Assembly: GCF_001625215.2 (NCBI RefSeq)
Contig: NC_030382.2
Location: 29,064,610-29,128,609, forward strand
DNA: 64,000 nt
Direction: 5' to 3'
Source of the DNA: Daucus carota subsp. sativus
Taxonomy: Eukaryota > Streptophyta > Magnoliopsida > Apiales > Apiaceae
Below are positions 22,862 to 33,701 of the stretch, piece by piece. Position 1 is the stretch's first letter. Each line of letters opens with the position of its first letter. The translations under genes and the position numbers were made by a program. The notes under the pieces were generated by a model that did no database searches, had not been told where the DNA came from, and saw only the letters and a program-made list of their open reading frames with translations.

Positions 22862-23985
22862 ATTAAAAACATAATTATTGCCGATATAAATTCATTGATT
22901 TAAATTTTTATGATTGTAACAAGATAATTTACTAAATTTGAAATGAATAACTAGTACAAAACATTAGCTACCATAAAAGATATTACCGTACATGTCTCAA
23001 GGACGGGGATTTCAAGTCGCACTGGAGCATTTTCTTCATTATTTCAGATAATTCTTCCCACAAATACTGAAATAAGATGAACATCACATTATTTTTGCAA
23101 TTTAAAATTTTATGAATTAATTTAAAAATACAAAGATACATAAAATATATGATTCTAAGAAAAGAATTATATTAAAAGATTAAAGATGATTAAAGTGCAT
23201 CACCTGGGCTTTCATGTAATTACATTCATCATGATCAATTTATACTTTATCGAAAACTTTATATCTTAGATCAGAACTCAAAGATCGGAACTCGATCAAA
23301 AATCAATTAAATCCAACATTCAATTAAATCCAAATATGTACAAACAACAATAAATCCAAAATAAGACGTAAATATATGACAATGGCTTACCGATTATGCA
23401 TGAATTGGACACAAATCATCATCATCATACACCTGATATATCGAAAAATAACATAACAATGATTGTTGTGGATGGTGGTGATATAATTTTTATACTAAAA
23501 AGATGATAAGTTACAGAAGAGAAGCGGGTGCAAAAGGTAAATTAGGAAGGAGAGGCTGACGCGGAAAGTAAGGTAGAGTTTCAAGGGGAGATAACAAGGA
23601 GATGAAGAGATGAAGAGATGATTGTATCACTAAGAATGTAGGATAGATTTTTGTTCCAATGAGATGTTGTGCCCTAAATTCTCATGGGCCCGGACAGACC
23701 CACAACTGAAGGACCATCAAGATGGGCTCATTTAGTGGATATTAGAAGTCACTTCAGCACAGTTATGTTGGACCGCCCTACATAGCATAGAAGGGCTTGC
23801 TAATAAGAGAAATTATCTAGCCTTCCGAAGGAGACCGGTGGCTGCTAGAAATGATGTGGCCTCTACGGGTCGCTACCATTGGGCTTGCTAACCTAGGCCT
23901 TGTTGAGGGCATTCCATACTTGGGCTCGTTGGGATGGCCTCCCTTCCTCACTTCAAGATGACCCTGGCTTGAGAAGTATGCTCTA
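22862..23985. repeat. Dispersed repeat R, copy R1
   Basis: Shares 'caattaaaaacataatta', 'gatttcaagtcgcactggag' and 'ccatcaagatgggctcattt' with R2, R3 and R4. R1 and R3 begin at the same internal point and both end at a Tourist-like MITE. Class unknown; no coding frame. Confidence 0.7.
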
Positions 23986-24352
23986 GAGCATGTTTGTCCC
24001 GGTTTAAAGTCGGGACCTAAAGTTGTTTCCAACTTTAAGCTGAAAAATGTCGGTCTGTGTATTATGTCGGAAGCCGACTTCAAGTCAGAAACTGACTTAA
24101 AGCCACAAGTTAGTTTGAGGTACTTTTTCGGTGAGTCGATTTTTTAAACTTTTTTTGTTAAAAAAAATACTCATAAGACATAAATTACCTATACATCACT
24201 TTTATTTCTATTATTATATTTTTAATAACGAATAAGTCCTTAATAAGTCAAAATTACTCAAACAAATATTTTAAGCTCCAGCTTATCTCATAAGTCATGT
24301 TAAGTCATAAGTCACGTTAAGTAATAAGTCATAAACTCCGGCAAACGGGCTC
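23986..24352. mobile_element. Tourist-like MITE, GAGC(A/C)(T/C)GTTTG ends
   Basis: Starts gagcatgtttgtcccgg and ends ccggcaaacgggctc, which are inverted. About 367 bp. The flank on the right is TTA. The same family recurs at 24449-24820, 39918-40096 (partial) and 40284-40671. Confidence 0.65.
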
Positions 24353-24362
24353 TTATACATAA

Positions 24363-25318
24363 AGCTAGGAAATTATGGATTCACACTAGAATAGAATAAA
24401 GTGAGGCACAAGGACAAGGTGGAGAAATGAAGAGAAGCCCTTGTAGAAGAGCCCGTGTGCTAAGCTTATGATTTATGATTTTACGTGACTTGTGAGTTAA
24501 CCTGACTTATGTGATAAGCTGGGAGTTGAAAATGTCTGTTTGGGTAATTTTGACTTATTAATGATTTAAAAGTTAATAAAAATATATAAACAAAATAAAA
24601 CTTATTTATGGGTAACTTATCACTTAGAGATAATTTTTATTAAAAAAATTAAGTCACTACTGAAAAAAGTACCTCAAACTAACTTCTGGGTTTAAGTCAG
24701 CTTGTGGCTTATTTCTGACTTTAGACCGACTTCTGACTTATTATTACACAGACAGACATTTTTCAGCTTAAAGTTGAATACAGTTTTAAGTCCCGGTTTA
24801 AAGCGAGGACAAACAGGCTCGAAGTTTGTAGAGGGGTAAATCTTCCGATTTTTCTCAATTATTCAACATTTCATGCTTTTCTCAGTTAGTTTCTTTCTAT
24901 ATTTAGTTCAGGAATGTCATACTTGTCAACATGTGTCAAGACATATTATTGGATTTATGATTGTTGGATAATAATTTGTGAGGTTTTTCGGTAGGCAACA
25001 GAGCACTTTCATCCAGAATACTGTGAAATTGTTTAGGGAAACACTGGCTGCCAAGTTCCCAGAATGCCGGCTCCCAGAGCCTGAAAGATCAGTTTTACGA
25101 GACAGTTCTTCATCCAACGTCAAGGTAATTCTTTACACAACGAGTGCTAACAATGGCCTAGACGCAAATGGGTGGGCAAAGAAGGTTCTGTTGAGTGGAA
25201 AACTTGTATTTGAGGAGAGAAACTGTTCAAAGGAGCCTATATATTTGAAAGAGCTAGAAGAGCTGGTGGGTAAAGAAAAGGTGAGGTTTCCCATGGTAAT
25301 TGTGAATGGGAAGGATTT
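24363..25318 (+). pseudogene. TIR-glutaredoxin-like fragment, copy E
   Basis: A diverged copy. The end of the TIR exon survives at 24363-24448 ('ggaaattatgg', 'gaggcacaaggacaaggtgg') and is interrupted by a MITE (24449-24820). The intron follows, and exon 2 starts at 24995 after ggtag. Exon 2 stays open as STFIQNTVKLFRETLAAKFP, then VILYTTSANNGLDANGW and RFPMVIVNGKDL. At about 25318 it fuses into the upstream flank of another unit ('ggatttaaactatg' versus 'ggaatttaaaccatg' in B). The TIR N-terminal part and the GRX C-terminal part are missing. Confidence 0.85.
24449..24820. mobile_element. 372-bp Tourist-like MITE inside copy E
   Basis: Ends gagcccgtgtg... and ...aaacaggctc are inverted. Flanked by GAA (24446-24448 and 24821-24823), a 3-bp duplication. 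It splits the end of the TIR exon of copy E; comparison with B confirms the empty site. The same insertion is present in the inverted copy at 40284-40671. Confidence 0.75.
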
Positions 25319-25465
25319 AAACTATGTTATATTACGTATAGTCAAGTGAGAGATATCATATACCTCACAACACTACTGTACTATGCAAAATCCTAGAAAT
25401 TAAAATATATGCCTTGGAGAATTTGATGTTAGCTTCGTCATCGTCAAAGTGTTCTGCTATACACT

Positions 25466-25699
25466 TTGCTTGTTCAATTTTGGAAGGATGCGAACAATCT
25501 ATATGGACTCTGTCGATTCTTAGGATCTAATAGTTGCCTAAACCTTTACAGTAAATTAGGTAATCTTGTTGTAAGCGAGTGGAGAACACCAGGATCTTAT
25601 AATATTATCGGCTCATTTCAGGATGGTGCTAAAGAGCCCCCATACCCCTTGTTGGCTCTTGCATTAGTCAATGCTCAGATGTCTCCATTATTACATTAA
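25466..25699 (+). pseudogene. Conserved ORF end of unknown product, copy in E/F
   Basis: The longest version of the conserved ORF end: an open frame of 77 codons ending KEPPYPLLALALVNAQMSP then LLH and a stop. In other copies the upstream part has decayed and only the terminal 27 or so codons align. Product unknown. Confidence 0.35.
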
Positions 25700-25740
25700 A
25701 CATTATCTTCAAATTTTGTTAAACGCATTAGAACTAGAGA

Positions 25741-25867
25741 TAGCCCAAGTGGTGGGCTTATCCTCTGTTGGTCCTGGACACCCGGGTTCGACACTAGCTC
25801 ATCCCGAGAATTATTAGAATAGTTACTAATTTGTAAGGCATATAAGCCTGCACTGCCAAAAAAAAAA
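25741..25867 (+). mobile_element. tRNA-derived SINE
   Basis: Sequence 'tagcccaagtggtgggctt' with a box B-like 'gggttcgacac' and a poly-A end. The orthologous positions in A ('gaactagggagccaac'), B and D ('gaactagagagccaac') are empty, which directly shows the insertion. Confidence 0.8.
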
Positions 25868-26045
25868 GACCTAACATGGCCGACATGGATGCATAATGCA
25901 TGCATCTGATCTCAGTCCCTGCAAAAATATGAACACTATTGTTTCTTACATAAAGAAAAACATCTGCTCCTTCTACTTGCCTCTTCCTCTGTTTCTTTGG
26001 AAAAAAAAAAGCACTTGTAGTTAGTATATTTAGTTAGGGGTTAAA

Positions 26046-26425
26046 TATCTAACGACAAGGTGATTCTTTACACATAGTGTTAATAATGGCCTAGGTGCAA
26101 ATGGGTTGGTAAAGAAAATTCTGATGAGTGGGTATGTTGTATTTGAGGAGAAGAATTGTTCAAAAGAGTCAGAGCTGGTCGGTAATGACAGGGTAAGGTT
26201 CCCTATGATGATTGTGAATGGTGATTGTGTGGAGCAGAAGAGCTGGAGGGTTTATATGATTTTGAGCACAAGCAAAAGCTTATATATCAGCACTGAATCA
26301 TCTCTATCTTTCTGCAAAAACAATAGAAAACCTTCATGACATGTTTAGTAGGACTTTATCACATCAAAGTAGTATTCAGGACCAGTGGATCAATGGGAGA
26401 TACTCTTACTGGTTGTGCACTTTAC
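26046..26425 (+). pseudogene. Glutaredoxin-like fragment, copy F
   Basis: Aligns to exon 2 of B from 'aacgacaaggtgattc' to the 'gatactctta' end. It has a small deletion after 'ctttacaca', a 15-bp loss between SESE and ELVG (giving SESELVG), a shift after 'attgtgaatgg' where the GKDLC codons are lost, and a duplicated 'ta' later. The stop codon region reads 'tactcttactgg'. No TIR exon precedes it. Confidence 0.85.
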
Positions 26426-26438
26426 TATGATTTTTTTT

Positions 26439-27080
26439 AGGGAAAATTAAATTGCAGGTCCCTGAACTATTGACGTTTTATTGTCTAGGTCCCTGAACTA
26501 AAGATTCCGTATTTCAGGTCACTTAACTTTTTTATTTTCTGATCTAAGTCCTTCCGTCAAAAAGATTCTAACAGTGTTAACTAGGGTTCTTGAGTTTCAT
26601 ACAGATCAAAGCAATTTTGAAGGTGTTAGTGATATCCAAATTCAAAGTTCAAGTAGTCAAATTGAAACTTGAGTCGCTGGCGACACTCATATGACACCAA
26701 TTTTCAAAAATTATGTTCAATTTAAAATTTTATAAATTTAGGTCACTAAATTCGATAAAGAACCCTAAATTTATGGTCAAATTTGGGGTTTTTTAAAATT
26801 AAATCTAATTTGTGAAAATTGTTGTCATATGAGTGTTGCTAGTGATTCAAGCTTCAATTTGACTATTTGAACTTTGAGTTTGGATATCACTAACACCTTC
26901 AAAATTGCTTTGATCTGTATGAAACTCAAGAACCCTAGTTAACACCGTTAGAATCTTTTTGACGGAAGGACTTAGATCAGAAAATAGAAAAGTTAAGTGA
27001 CCTGAAATACGGAATCTTTAGTTCAGGGACCTAGACAATAAAACGTCAATAGTTCAAGGACCTATAAATTAATTTGCCCT
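26439..27080. mobile_element. 642-bp foldback MULE-type MITE
   Basis: Nearly palindromic: arms of about 270 bp begin AGGGAAAATTAAATTG and, inverted, AGGGCAAATTAATTTA, and continue 'ggtccctgaactattgacg' on both sides. Inserted in a poly-T stretch (8 T left, 7-8 T right), so the target duplication is not resolvable exactly. Long inverted arms without a gene suggest a Mutator-like foldback element. Transcripts would form a long hairpin. Confidence 0.85.
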
Positions 27081-27531
27081 TTTTTTTAATATAAATGTGA
27101 CTAGCTATCATTCTTTGCCTCTTCAATATGAACAAAAAAAGTGGAATATCAATGTGTTATACAGAGAATTAAGTTACTACATATATAGAAGCTTTATGTA
27201 CATTATCGAGAGCAAAGATATAAAAAGTGAACGTTAGTAGTTTTGACACAAATCCACAGCTCCAAAACACCTCATTTGTCCATGCCGACCCATCAAACTT
27301 CGTGCTATGGTCCAAAAACTAAACAAGCTGATCCACGAGGAGCTGCCCATCACAGTTCCTACCGTCCATCCATTTCTGAACAAAACTCCGTTGAAGTTGA
27401 TCCTAGTACAGTTCTAGTACAGCATTCTTATATTCAAGGTGAATTACATAAACGCTCGCGCTGGTTACACTTACAGATCACTTTTGTTAAAGTCTTCCGT
27501 GTCTCTTTTCATTTGGCCCCTTCCACAAATC

Positions 27532-27597
27532 ATGCAGCGCCAGGATGAATTGATTGGCGATGATGATGAGTACGATGAACTTTATTCTGAGCTTTAG
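27532..27597 (+). pseudogene. Acidic exon fragment, copy 2
   Basis: ATG followed by QRQDELIGDDDEYDELY then SEL and a stop. It matches the start of the 37643 copy but diverges before DLNIGEGF. Probably a truncated first exon. Confidence 0.4.
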
Positions 27598-27742
27598 CTG
27601 CATCTGACACTTAAAGGGACCTACCATCCAACAAATATGTATTGGCTGAGGGATTTGGAGAAAAGTGGTACCATTTTAGGATGCACTCTTTTGAGTGATC
27701 GCTAGACATGCAAAGAAACATCTAAGTTTTTTGGTTCCTTGG

Positions 27743-28118
27743 CAGTGGCGGAAGGAAGCTGGGGGGGGGGGGGGGGGGGTCCATTGACCTGCTTGGCATA
27801 TAATTTTTTTTTTATAAGTTTAGTTTTGTGTGTCTTTGGTTCTTGCCCCCACTTAAAAACAAAAATAAAACCTGTATATAGTAGTATATTGGGCCAGGCC
27901 CACTAGGCCAAATAAAACAAGGGGAAAAGTGAAAAACATAAACAAACAAAAAGAAAGAAACAATCGTTAGGATTTAATTGCCATCTTCTAATAGAACCAA
28001 TCGTTAGGATTTAATTAGTAGTATAAATTTTTATGTAACGAAAGTTAGACCATTATAATATTATGTTATTTATATGGCGCCCCCCCCCCCCCCTCATGAA
28101 TTTCTATTTCCGCCACTG
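27743..28118. mobile_element. 376-bp hAT-type MITE with G19 and C14 tracts
   Basis: Terminal inverted repeat CAGTGGCGGAA at both ends. Perfect 8-bp duplication ttccttgg at 27735-27742 and 28119-28126, the hAT target size. A run of 19 G (27761-27779) near the left end faces a run of 14 C (28080-28093) near the right end, so the two belong to the subterminal inverted repeat. An internal repeat 'caatcgttaggatttaatt' occurs twice. Confidence 0.9.
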
Positions 28119-29936
28119 TTCCTTGGGATTCGATTTGACTGACGTAAGAGATGCCACTCGACAATGCTGAACTACTAATGTTGCCTACAGACAGCTTAAA
28201 ATTGTCACTGATAGCATCTCATTCCTGAGTAATTCGCAGATCACTTCGCTGTGCCAAGAAACAAAATATTACCAAAGTGAGGATCTGTCAACAATACTTA
28301 ATTGTAATATTTAATTTTAGTTATATTAAAATATATTTTAATGAAAACATTTGGTTTAAAGATGAAATGGTGAAATTGAAAAATAAAACTTCAAAAAAAT
28401 TAATACTTAAATGAAGACGTCCACTTGTAAAAAAGGAGTAAATTTATCATGTCACATATGTTCTATTTTTTATATCACATAATCTAGTCAGCACAATATA
28501 AAGATATAAATTTTGTAATAAAAAATCTTATAACCAAGATTTGTTTTCATAGATAATTATAGTCAAAATAGTATAAATATTATGACCTCATGATACATCC
28601 TCCCTGCACATAATATTTGAAAAAGTAATAAATTTTTTGTACCTACACACATGGTAACTAAAAATCTCTTACAATACGAGAAGAAAACAACACGAGAAGA
28701 AAACGATGTGCTTGATAAGATATGAAAAGAAGAGGTGGTTGCATGCACAATGTCACATTTTTCACATCACAATGTCACTTTAAAGTATGTAATACACTTG
28801 TACAATATAATATAAATATAAAAATATAAAATGATAGAAATTATATCAATATTGTAATTGCAAAGTATGAAATATATTATAAAAAAATTATGTTTATTGA
28901 TGTATTTATCTCAAAAACAGTTGGCATGTTAATTGAAATTAAGATTTTCACTAATGGAGTTTTTATATCATTACATCATGATCAATTTATGCTTTATTGG
29001 AAACTTTATATCTGAGATTAGAACTCAAAGATCAGAACTCAAAAATCAATTAAATCCAAATATGTACAACAAAAATAAATCCAAAATAAGAAGAAATATA
29101 TTAATGGCTTACCGATTAGGCATGAATTGGAGACAAATCAACACATATATGATATATCGAAAATATCATAATGATGATTGTTGTGGATGGTGGTGATATA
29201 TTTTTTACACTAAAAAGATGATGAGTAAAAAAGAGAAGCGGGTGTAGAAGGTAAATTAGGAAGGAGAGGCACATGCGGAAGGTAGAGTTTAAAGCGGAGA
29301 TAACGAGGAGCAGAAGGGATGATCGTATGAAACTAAGAATGTAGGATAAGTTTTTGTTCTAATAAGATGTTATGCCAGAAACTGTTGTGGGCCTTGGCAG
29401 ACTCATAATTGAAGGACCACCAAGATGGGCTCATTTAGTGGATTTCACAAGTCCCTTATGTTCATAGTTATGTTGGACTGCCCAACATAGATGGGCCGCT
29501 AGTACGACAAATTATCTAGCCTTCCCAAAAAGAGGGGTGGTTGCTAGAAATGATGTGGCTCTAGGTGTCGCTAGCTATTGCGCTCGCTAACGGTGAGGGC
29601 ACTCCATATTTGGGCTCTTTGGGACGATCTGGCTTCCTCATTTTAAGATGGTCCCGGTTGGAGGAAGTATACTTTATACACTAAGTCCTTTCTTGGATCT
29701 CCTAAAGGCTACTACTTATATTCTTGGATCTCCTCACTCCTTAAGAGGATGAGCGAGGAATGAAGACTTATATGACTAGTCTCGGTTAGGGGTGAGCAAA
29801 TGCCAAAACTACATTGAAAAACCAAACCGAATCATGCAAATTCGGTTCGGTTATGAATGAATCAAAATAAAATTCGGCTTGGTCTTGTTCTTAAAAAAAT
29901 ATTTGATCCGGACCGAATAGATCGAATAGCCCAAAC

Positions 29937-29938
<2 letters not shown>

Positions 29939-29976
<38 letters not shown>
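29939..29976. repeat. (TA)n microsatellite
   Basis: TA tract within R2; R4 has a shorter equivalent at 48555-48583. Confidence 0.9.
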
Positions 29977-29979
<3 letters not shown>

Positions 29980-30082
29980 AAAGTTATAATTATATTATTT
30001 AACTTTTAAATGTAATAATATCTATTTTTGGTGAAATGGTGGTGATTAATTAATATTAAATTTAATAAATCATATATTTTAG

Positions 30083-30330
30083 CAATATGACCACTAAAGT
30101 TTAAAAAGCGCTTCGATTTGCACCACTTTGACCATATTCCGTCAAATTGACTGTTAAATTACATTTCAGTGAAATCAGAAAATACAACCGCTCTATTATC
30201 GAACCCCTCTCCCCGCCCCCAGATTACTATTTTACCCCTGCCTTTATTAATTTTAACATTCGATTTACGGATTATGGTCAAAGGGGTGCAAATCGAAGCG
30301 TTTTTTTAAACTTTTGGGTGCATATTGCCA
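30083..30330. mobile_element. Inverted-repeat element in R2
   Basis: Left 'agcaatatgaccactaaag' and right 'ttttgggtgcatattgcc' are inverted, with the inner arm 'gcgcttcgatttgcac' / 'gtgcaaatcgaagcg'. The same element is at 48768-49022 in R4, so it was present before R2 and R4 separated. Confidence 0.65.
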
Positions 30331-30602
30331 AAAAAGATTATTTGAGACCAAATCGAGAAAACGCTTAAACTTGAGAGGTGCAAAGTGTCAATTACTCTAT
30401 TTTAAATTACAAGCAACCAATATAACTAATACTATTTTAAATTATAACCAACCAATATTACTAATACTATTGAAGTACAATATGTTATAGGTTCAACAAA
30501 TTTTACATAATGTCTTTTAGGTTCAGTTTAGCCAATGAGGTCAGCCTCATTGAAGATGCTCTAAGAACTATTATAACCCCACTAATCACACTAGGGGTAA
30601 GG

Positions 30603-30845
30603 GCCGTTTGGTTGACCTTAAAATAAGTGTTTCCTGCTTACAGTAAAAATTGAAGTAGAAGTTAAAAGCAAGTTAGGACTTATAAGTGATTAAATTGTTT
30701 GGGAAAGAAGTAGAAATTATGAAACAAAAGTTAGTATGCACAAATTCTTATGAGTACTTATTGACTTTTAACACAAACGTTACGAATAAGTGCCTCTAAC
30801 TTATAAACCCACAAGCCGGACTTTTAAAACCGGCCAAACACCGCC
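30603..30845. mobile_element. Tourist/PIF-like MITE in R2
   Basis: Ends TAAGGGCCGTTTGG... and ...CCAAACACCGCCTTA, an imperfect inverted repeat that includes TAA/TTA. Also in R4 at about 49387-49638. Confidence 0.6.
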
Positions 30846-31383
30846 TTAGTTTTAATGAATACCATTAGATAAAGAAGAAGCCACGAGCGTGTGACATCTA
30901 TATTTTTAATTTTCTTGAACTTCAGAATTTTAAATATCAAAAATAAAAATTACATTTTCATGTTGCCAATATGCCGTAAAAGAGTTTTCTATGGGTTAAA
31001 AATATCATATTGAAAAATCAAATTTACTTTTTTCAGTTTTGAATTTAATAGAAAAAAGTTGTAAATAGTAAAGATATAATATGAAAAATATTTATTGAAG
31101 AAAGACACTATTAAAATATCAAATCTACTTTTCTTAGTTCAAATTTTTTAGAATTTTTTTTACTTGATAGGATAGACTATATTGAAAATTTATATTTATC
31201 TTCTCCAATTTTACATATTTTTGTAAGAAACTTTCTTGTAATTTTTGGATTTAAAATATCAAAAAATAAACCTTTTTGATATTGTATATGTTGTATCACT
31301 TTCAATTTCGAATTTATTAAAAGGATGTTTAATATTTTGAAAGACCATATTAATTGATTTTTATATATCAAAAACAAAAATAA

Positions 31384-32150
31384 CCTTTTGATATCAGCAT
31401 GCATTTCTAATGCAGCTATGGCATCAGCATCTCTAGCAATGGCAGCTGCATACAGAGCATCTTTATCCATAATTTTGTAAAGGCTTCCACCAGGGCTCTT
31501 AGCTATAAAAATGAAAAAGTAAAGAAGATTTTAACAAATACAAAATTGGATTTAGCTTAGATAACAAAAAGAAGTAAATATAGCTATAGATAGTATATTA
31601 TGTTTATAGAAAAGAGTGTTTAAAGAGCATACCTTGGTCCAGATCTTTAATACGCGCAACAGTACTACAATCAGGTCCGAGCAAAGATGGAGCAGAGCAG
31701 GTTGCAGAGATAATCTCTGCTATATTTTCCGAGCCCTTTTTCCACAGCTATGTACATTGGTGTTTTACCCTCACCATTTTGAATATGTGTATCACTTGGA
31801 TCCGCCTCTACTAATAGCTTAACAATATCCAGGTGACCATACATGACTGCTGCATGTAAAGCGGTGTCCAAATCTTTATCAGCTTGCCTGAGAAAAGCTT
31901 GAAAAGAAGTAATTGAATCATCATCATCATAATTTGGAGGAGGCAAATGGCGAGCTGCATCAATGAGGACCTCGGCCAATTCAGTTTCTCCTTCGTATAT
32001 AGCCAAGTGAAGTGAAGTGAAGTTAAGCTTTGCCAGAAGAATTTTGTGTGCAAATTCCCTCAAAATGAATCTTACACGTTCTGTATTTCCCTTCTCTGAT
32101 TCCAGGTGAAGGATAGTTTCTTCATAATATTCGGAGAGTGTATCAGCTTC
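31384..32150 (-). pseudogene. Ankyrin-repeat protein fragment (ACD6/ITN1-type)
   Basis: On the minus strand the exon 32150-31640 reads LHLESEKGNTERVRFILREF, then LTKLN-like LAKLNFTSLHLAIYEG, ELAEVLIDAARHLPPP, DTALHAAVMYGHLDIVKLL, SDTHIQNGEGKTPMYIAVEK. These are successive ankyrin repeats of the plant ankyrin family that often ends in a membrane domain. An extra base in 'gaaaaaggg' near 31748 shifts the frame; skipping it restores IAEIISATCSAPSLLGPD. A second piece, KDALYAAAIARDADAIAAL, lies at 31400-31470. The transmembrane C terminus and the true start are missing. A recent loss or a sequencing error at the frameshift are both possible, but truncation makes it non-functional here. Confidence 0.8.
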
Positions 32151-32379
32151 CTAGTGTTTTCTCAGTTTCCCTGAACTCTCATCTGAAAGATCTAGACAAT
32201 CATGGGTATACGTATGCCTCATATTACTAAACTCAAACAAATCCTTAATTCACAGGTCATCGTACTTATTAAATCCTGATCTGCTAAACAGAAGTGTAAG
32301 TTGAAAGAAAAGGTAACCAAAAGACTTTGTTTGTACCCAAATGTAACCCTGTGCAACCTCTAAAGCTTGTCAGTGTTCA

Positions 32380-32683
32380 TCAGGGTTAAAGTAATACTCT
32401 TGACAATCATTGATTTGAGAATCGATATGACTTCGTGAGCACTGGGCTTTAATGGATCAGATATGACAATAACTCTAGTCAACTGCCCATCTATTGACAC
32501 AAGAATCACACTTTGAGCTCTTGTTTCCCACATTTATCTCTTTATTATGAACAACAGCTTTCAAACCATGTCCAGTAATAGATTCAAGTCTCGAGCCTCG
32601 GGCTAGACAGGATTTTCCACATCCTCTCTAAATTTCTTAGCATACTCTACAATCGCCTTGGCCAAAGGATGCTCACTATTTAC
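32380..32683 (-). pseudogene. HMA5-like copper P1B-ATPase fragment, copy B
   Basis: Minus strand: after a cag acceptor, VNSEHPLAKAIVEYAKKFRE continues to ENPV, then TAG where the family has Trp. After a frame change come ITGHGLKAVVHNKEINVGNK and, after a deletion, ILVSIDGQLTRVIVISDPLK with EVISILKSM. This is the nucleotide-binding and hinge part of plant heavy-metal P1B ATPases (HP dipeptide in SEHPLAKA). The exon with the TGTLT phosphorylation segment, present at copy D, is deleted here. It is the upstream neighbour of the intact TIR-GRX B, in opposite orientation. Confidence 0.88.
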
Positions 32684-33108
32684 CTGATACAAGTTCATCA
32701 AAGCAGTTAATTATGATACAAGTTGTTTAACAGATGACATCCATATCACATTACCTAATACAGAGATCTAAAACTCTGTATATTGATAGTAAGAAAGCTA
32801 CAGTTGTATCTCGACATCCAAAATATTTGCAAAAGTTGGAAAAAAATGTAAAAGGAAATTCGGAATTTAAACCATGATATTTTATGTATAGTCGAGTGAG
32901 AGAAATCATATACCTCACAACTACTGTACTATGCAGAATCATAAAACTTAAAATATATCCCTTCAATATCCCTTCAATAATTTGATGTTAGCTAGCACCA
33001 ATTTTAGCTTCGTCATCGTCAAAGTGTTCTGCTAAAAACTTTGCTTGTTTAATTTTGGAAGGATGCAAAAAAATTAGATCTATATGGATCTAATAGTATT
33101 ATCCGCTC

Positions 33109-33193
33109 ATTTCAGGATGGGGCTAAAGAGCCCCAATACCCCTTGTTGGCTCTTGCATTAGTCAATGCTCAGCTGTCACCATTATTCCATTGA
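33109..33193 (+). pseudogene. Conserved ORF end of unknown product, copy B
   Basis: After ttcag: DGAKEPQYPLLALALVNAQ then LSPLFH and stop, in phase with the other copies. Product not recognised. Confidence 0.35.
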
Positions 33194-33455
33194 ACAATTA
33201 TCTTCAAATTTTGTGAAACGCGTTAGAACTAGAGAGCCAACTTGGCCAACATGGATGCATAATGCATGCATCTGATATCAGTCCCTGCATAAATATGAAC
33301 ACTGTTATATTTTACATAAAGAAAAACATCTGCTCTTGCTACTTGCCTCTTCCTCTGTTTCGTTGAAAAATAAGCACTTGTAGTTGGTAATTGTGCGCAA
33401 AATTCAACATCATTCCAAAGAATTGTATTGATTTGTATTGTGACTTTGTGCGAGG

Positions 33456-33464
33456 CCTATATAG
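33456..33464 (+). promoter_or_regulatory. Candidate TATA box of TIR-GRX copy B
   Basis: cctatatag lies about 38 bp upstream of the candidate 5'-UTR splice donor at 33494. It is conserved in A, C and D ('gcctatatagttgac'). Confidence 0.45.
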
Positions 33465-33701
33465 TTGACTTCCCTCGTCAACTTCTTTGGAAGGTAACTA
33501 ACTTTTTCTTTTGCTAAGCAACTACTTGGAAGGTACCTAATTTCACTTCCAAGTTCCTATCAATTTATATAAATCTGCCAATTTTGTGTTAGAAATACAT
33601 CTTCTCAATAATGTCTAAAGTATGAATTAACTAACAATGTTTTGATTAGTTGCAGGTTTCTATCCCTCAAACTAATTTAATTCATGACAAGCTAATTCAC
33701 C

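Larger units (their letters stand above)
25319..26045. repeat. Upstream-flank copy between fragments E and F
   Basis: Corresponds to 32880-33370 of unit B. Contains the conserved ORF end and a SINE insertion, and then passes directly into GRX fragment F. The TIR exon expected here is deleted. Confidence 0.7.
28470..31380. repeat. Dispersed repeat R, copy R2 (long form)
   Basis: Co-linear with R4 (46613-50215) from 'cacataatctagtcagcac' through 'aggtggttgcatgcacaatg', 'gttatgccagaaactg' and 'ggtgagcaaa' to the AT-rich end with 'aataggatagactatattg'. It includes nested TIR elements at 30083-30330 and 30603-30845 and a TA tract at 29939-29976. No transposase or gag-pol is recognised. Confidence 0.75.
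32684..33701. repeat. Upstream flank and likely promoter region of TIR-GRX copy B
   Basis: Nearly identical to 61883-62818. It holds the conserved ORF end (33109-33193), a TATA-like cctatatag (33456-33464) and a candidate 5'-UTR intron with GGAAG/gtaact at 33494 and ttgcag at 33655, just before the ATG at 33702. Confidence 0.7.
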
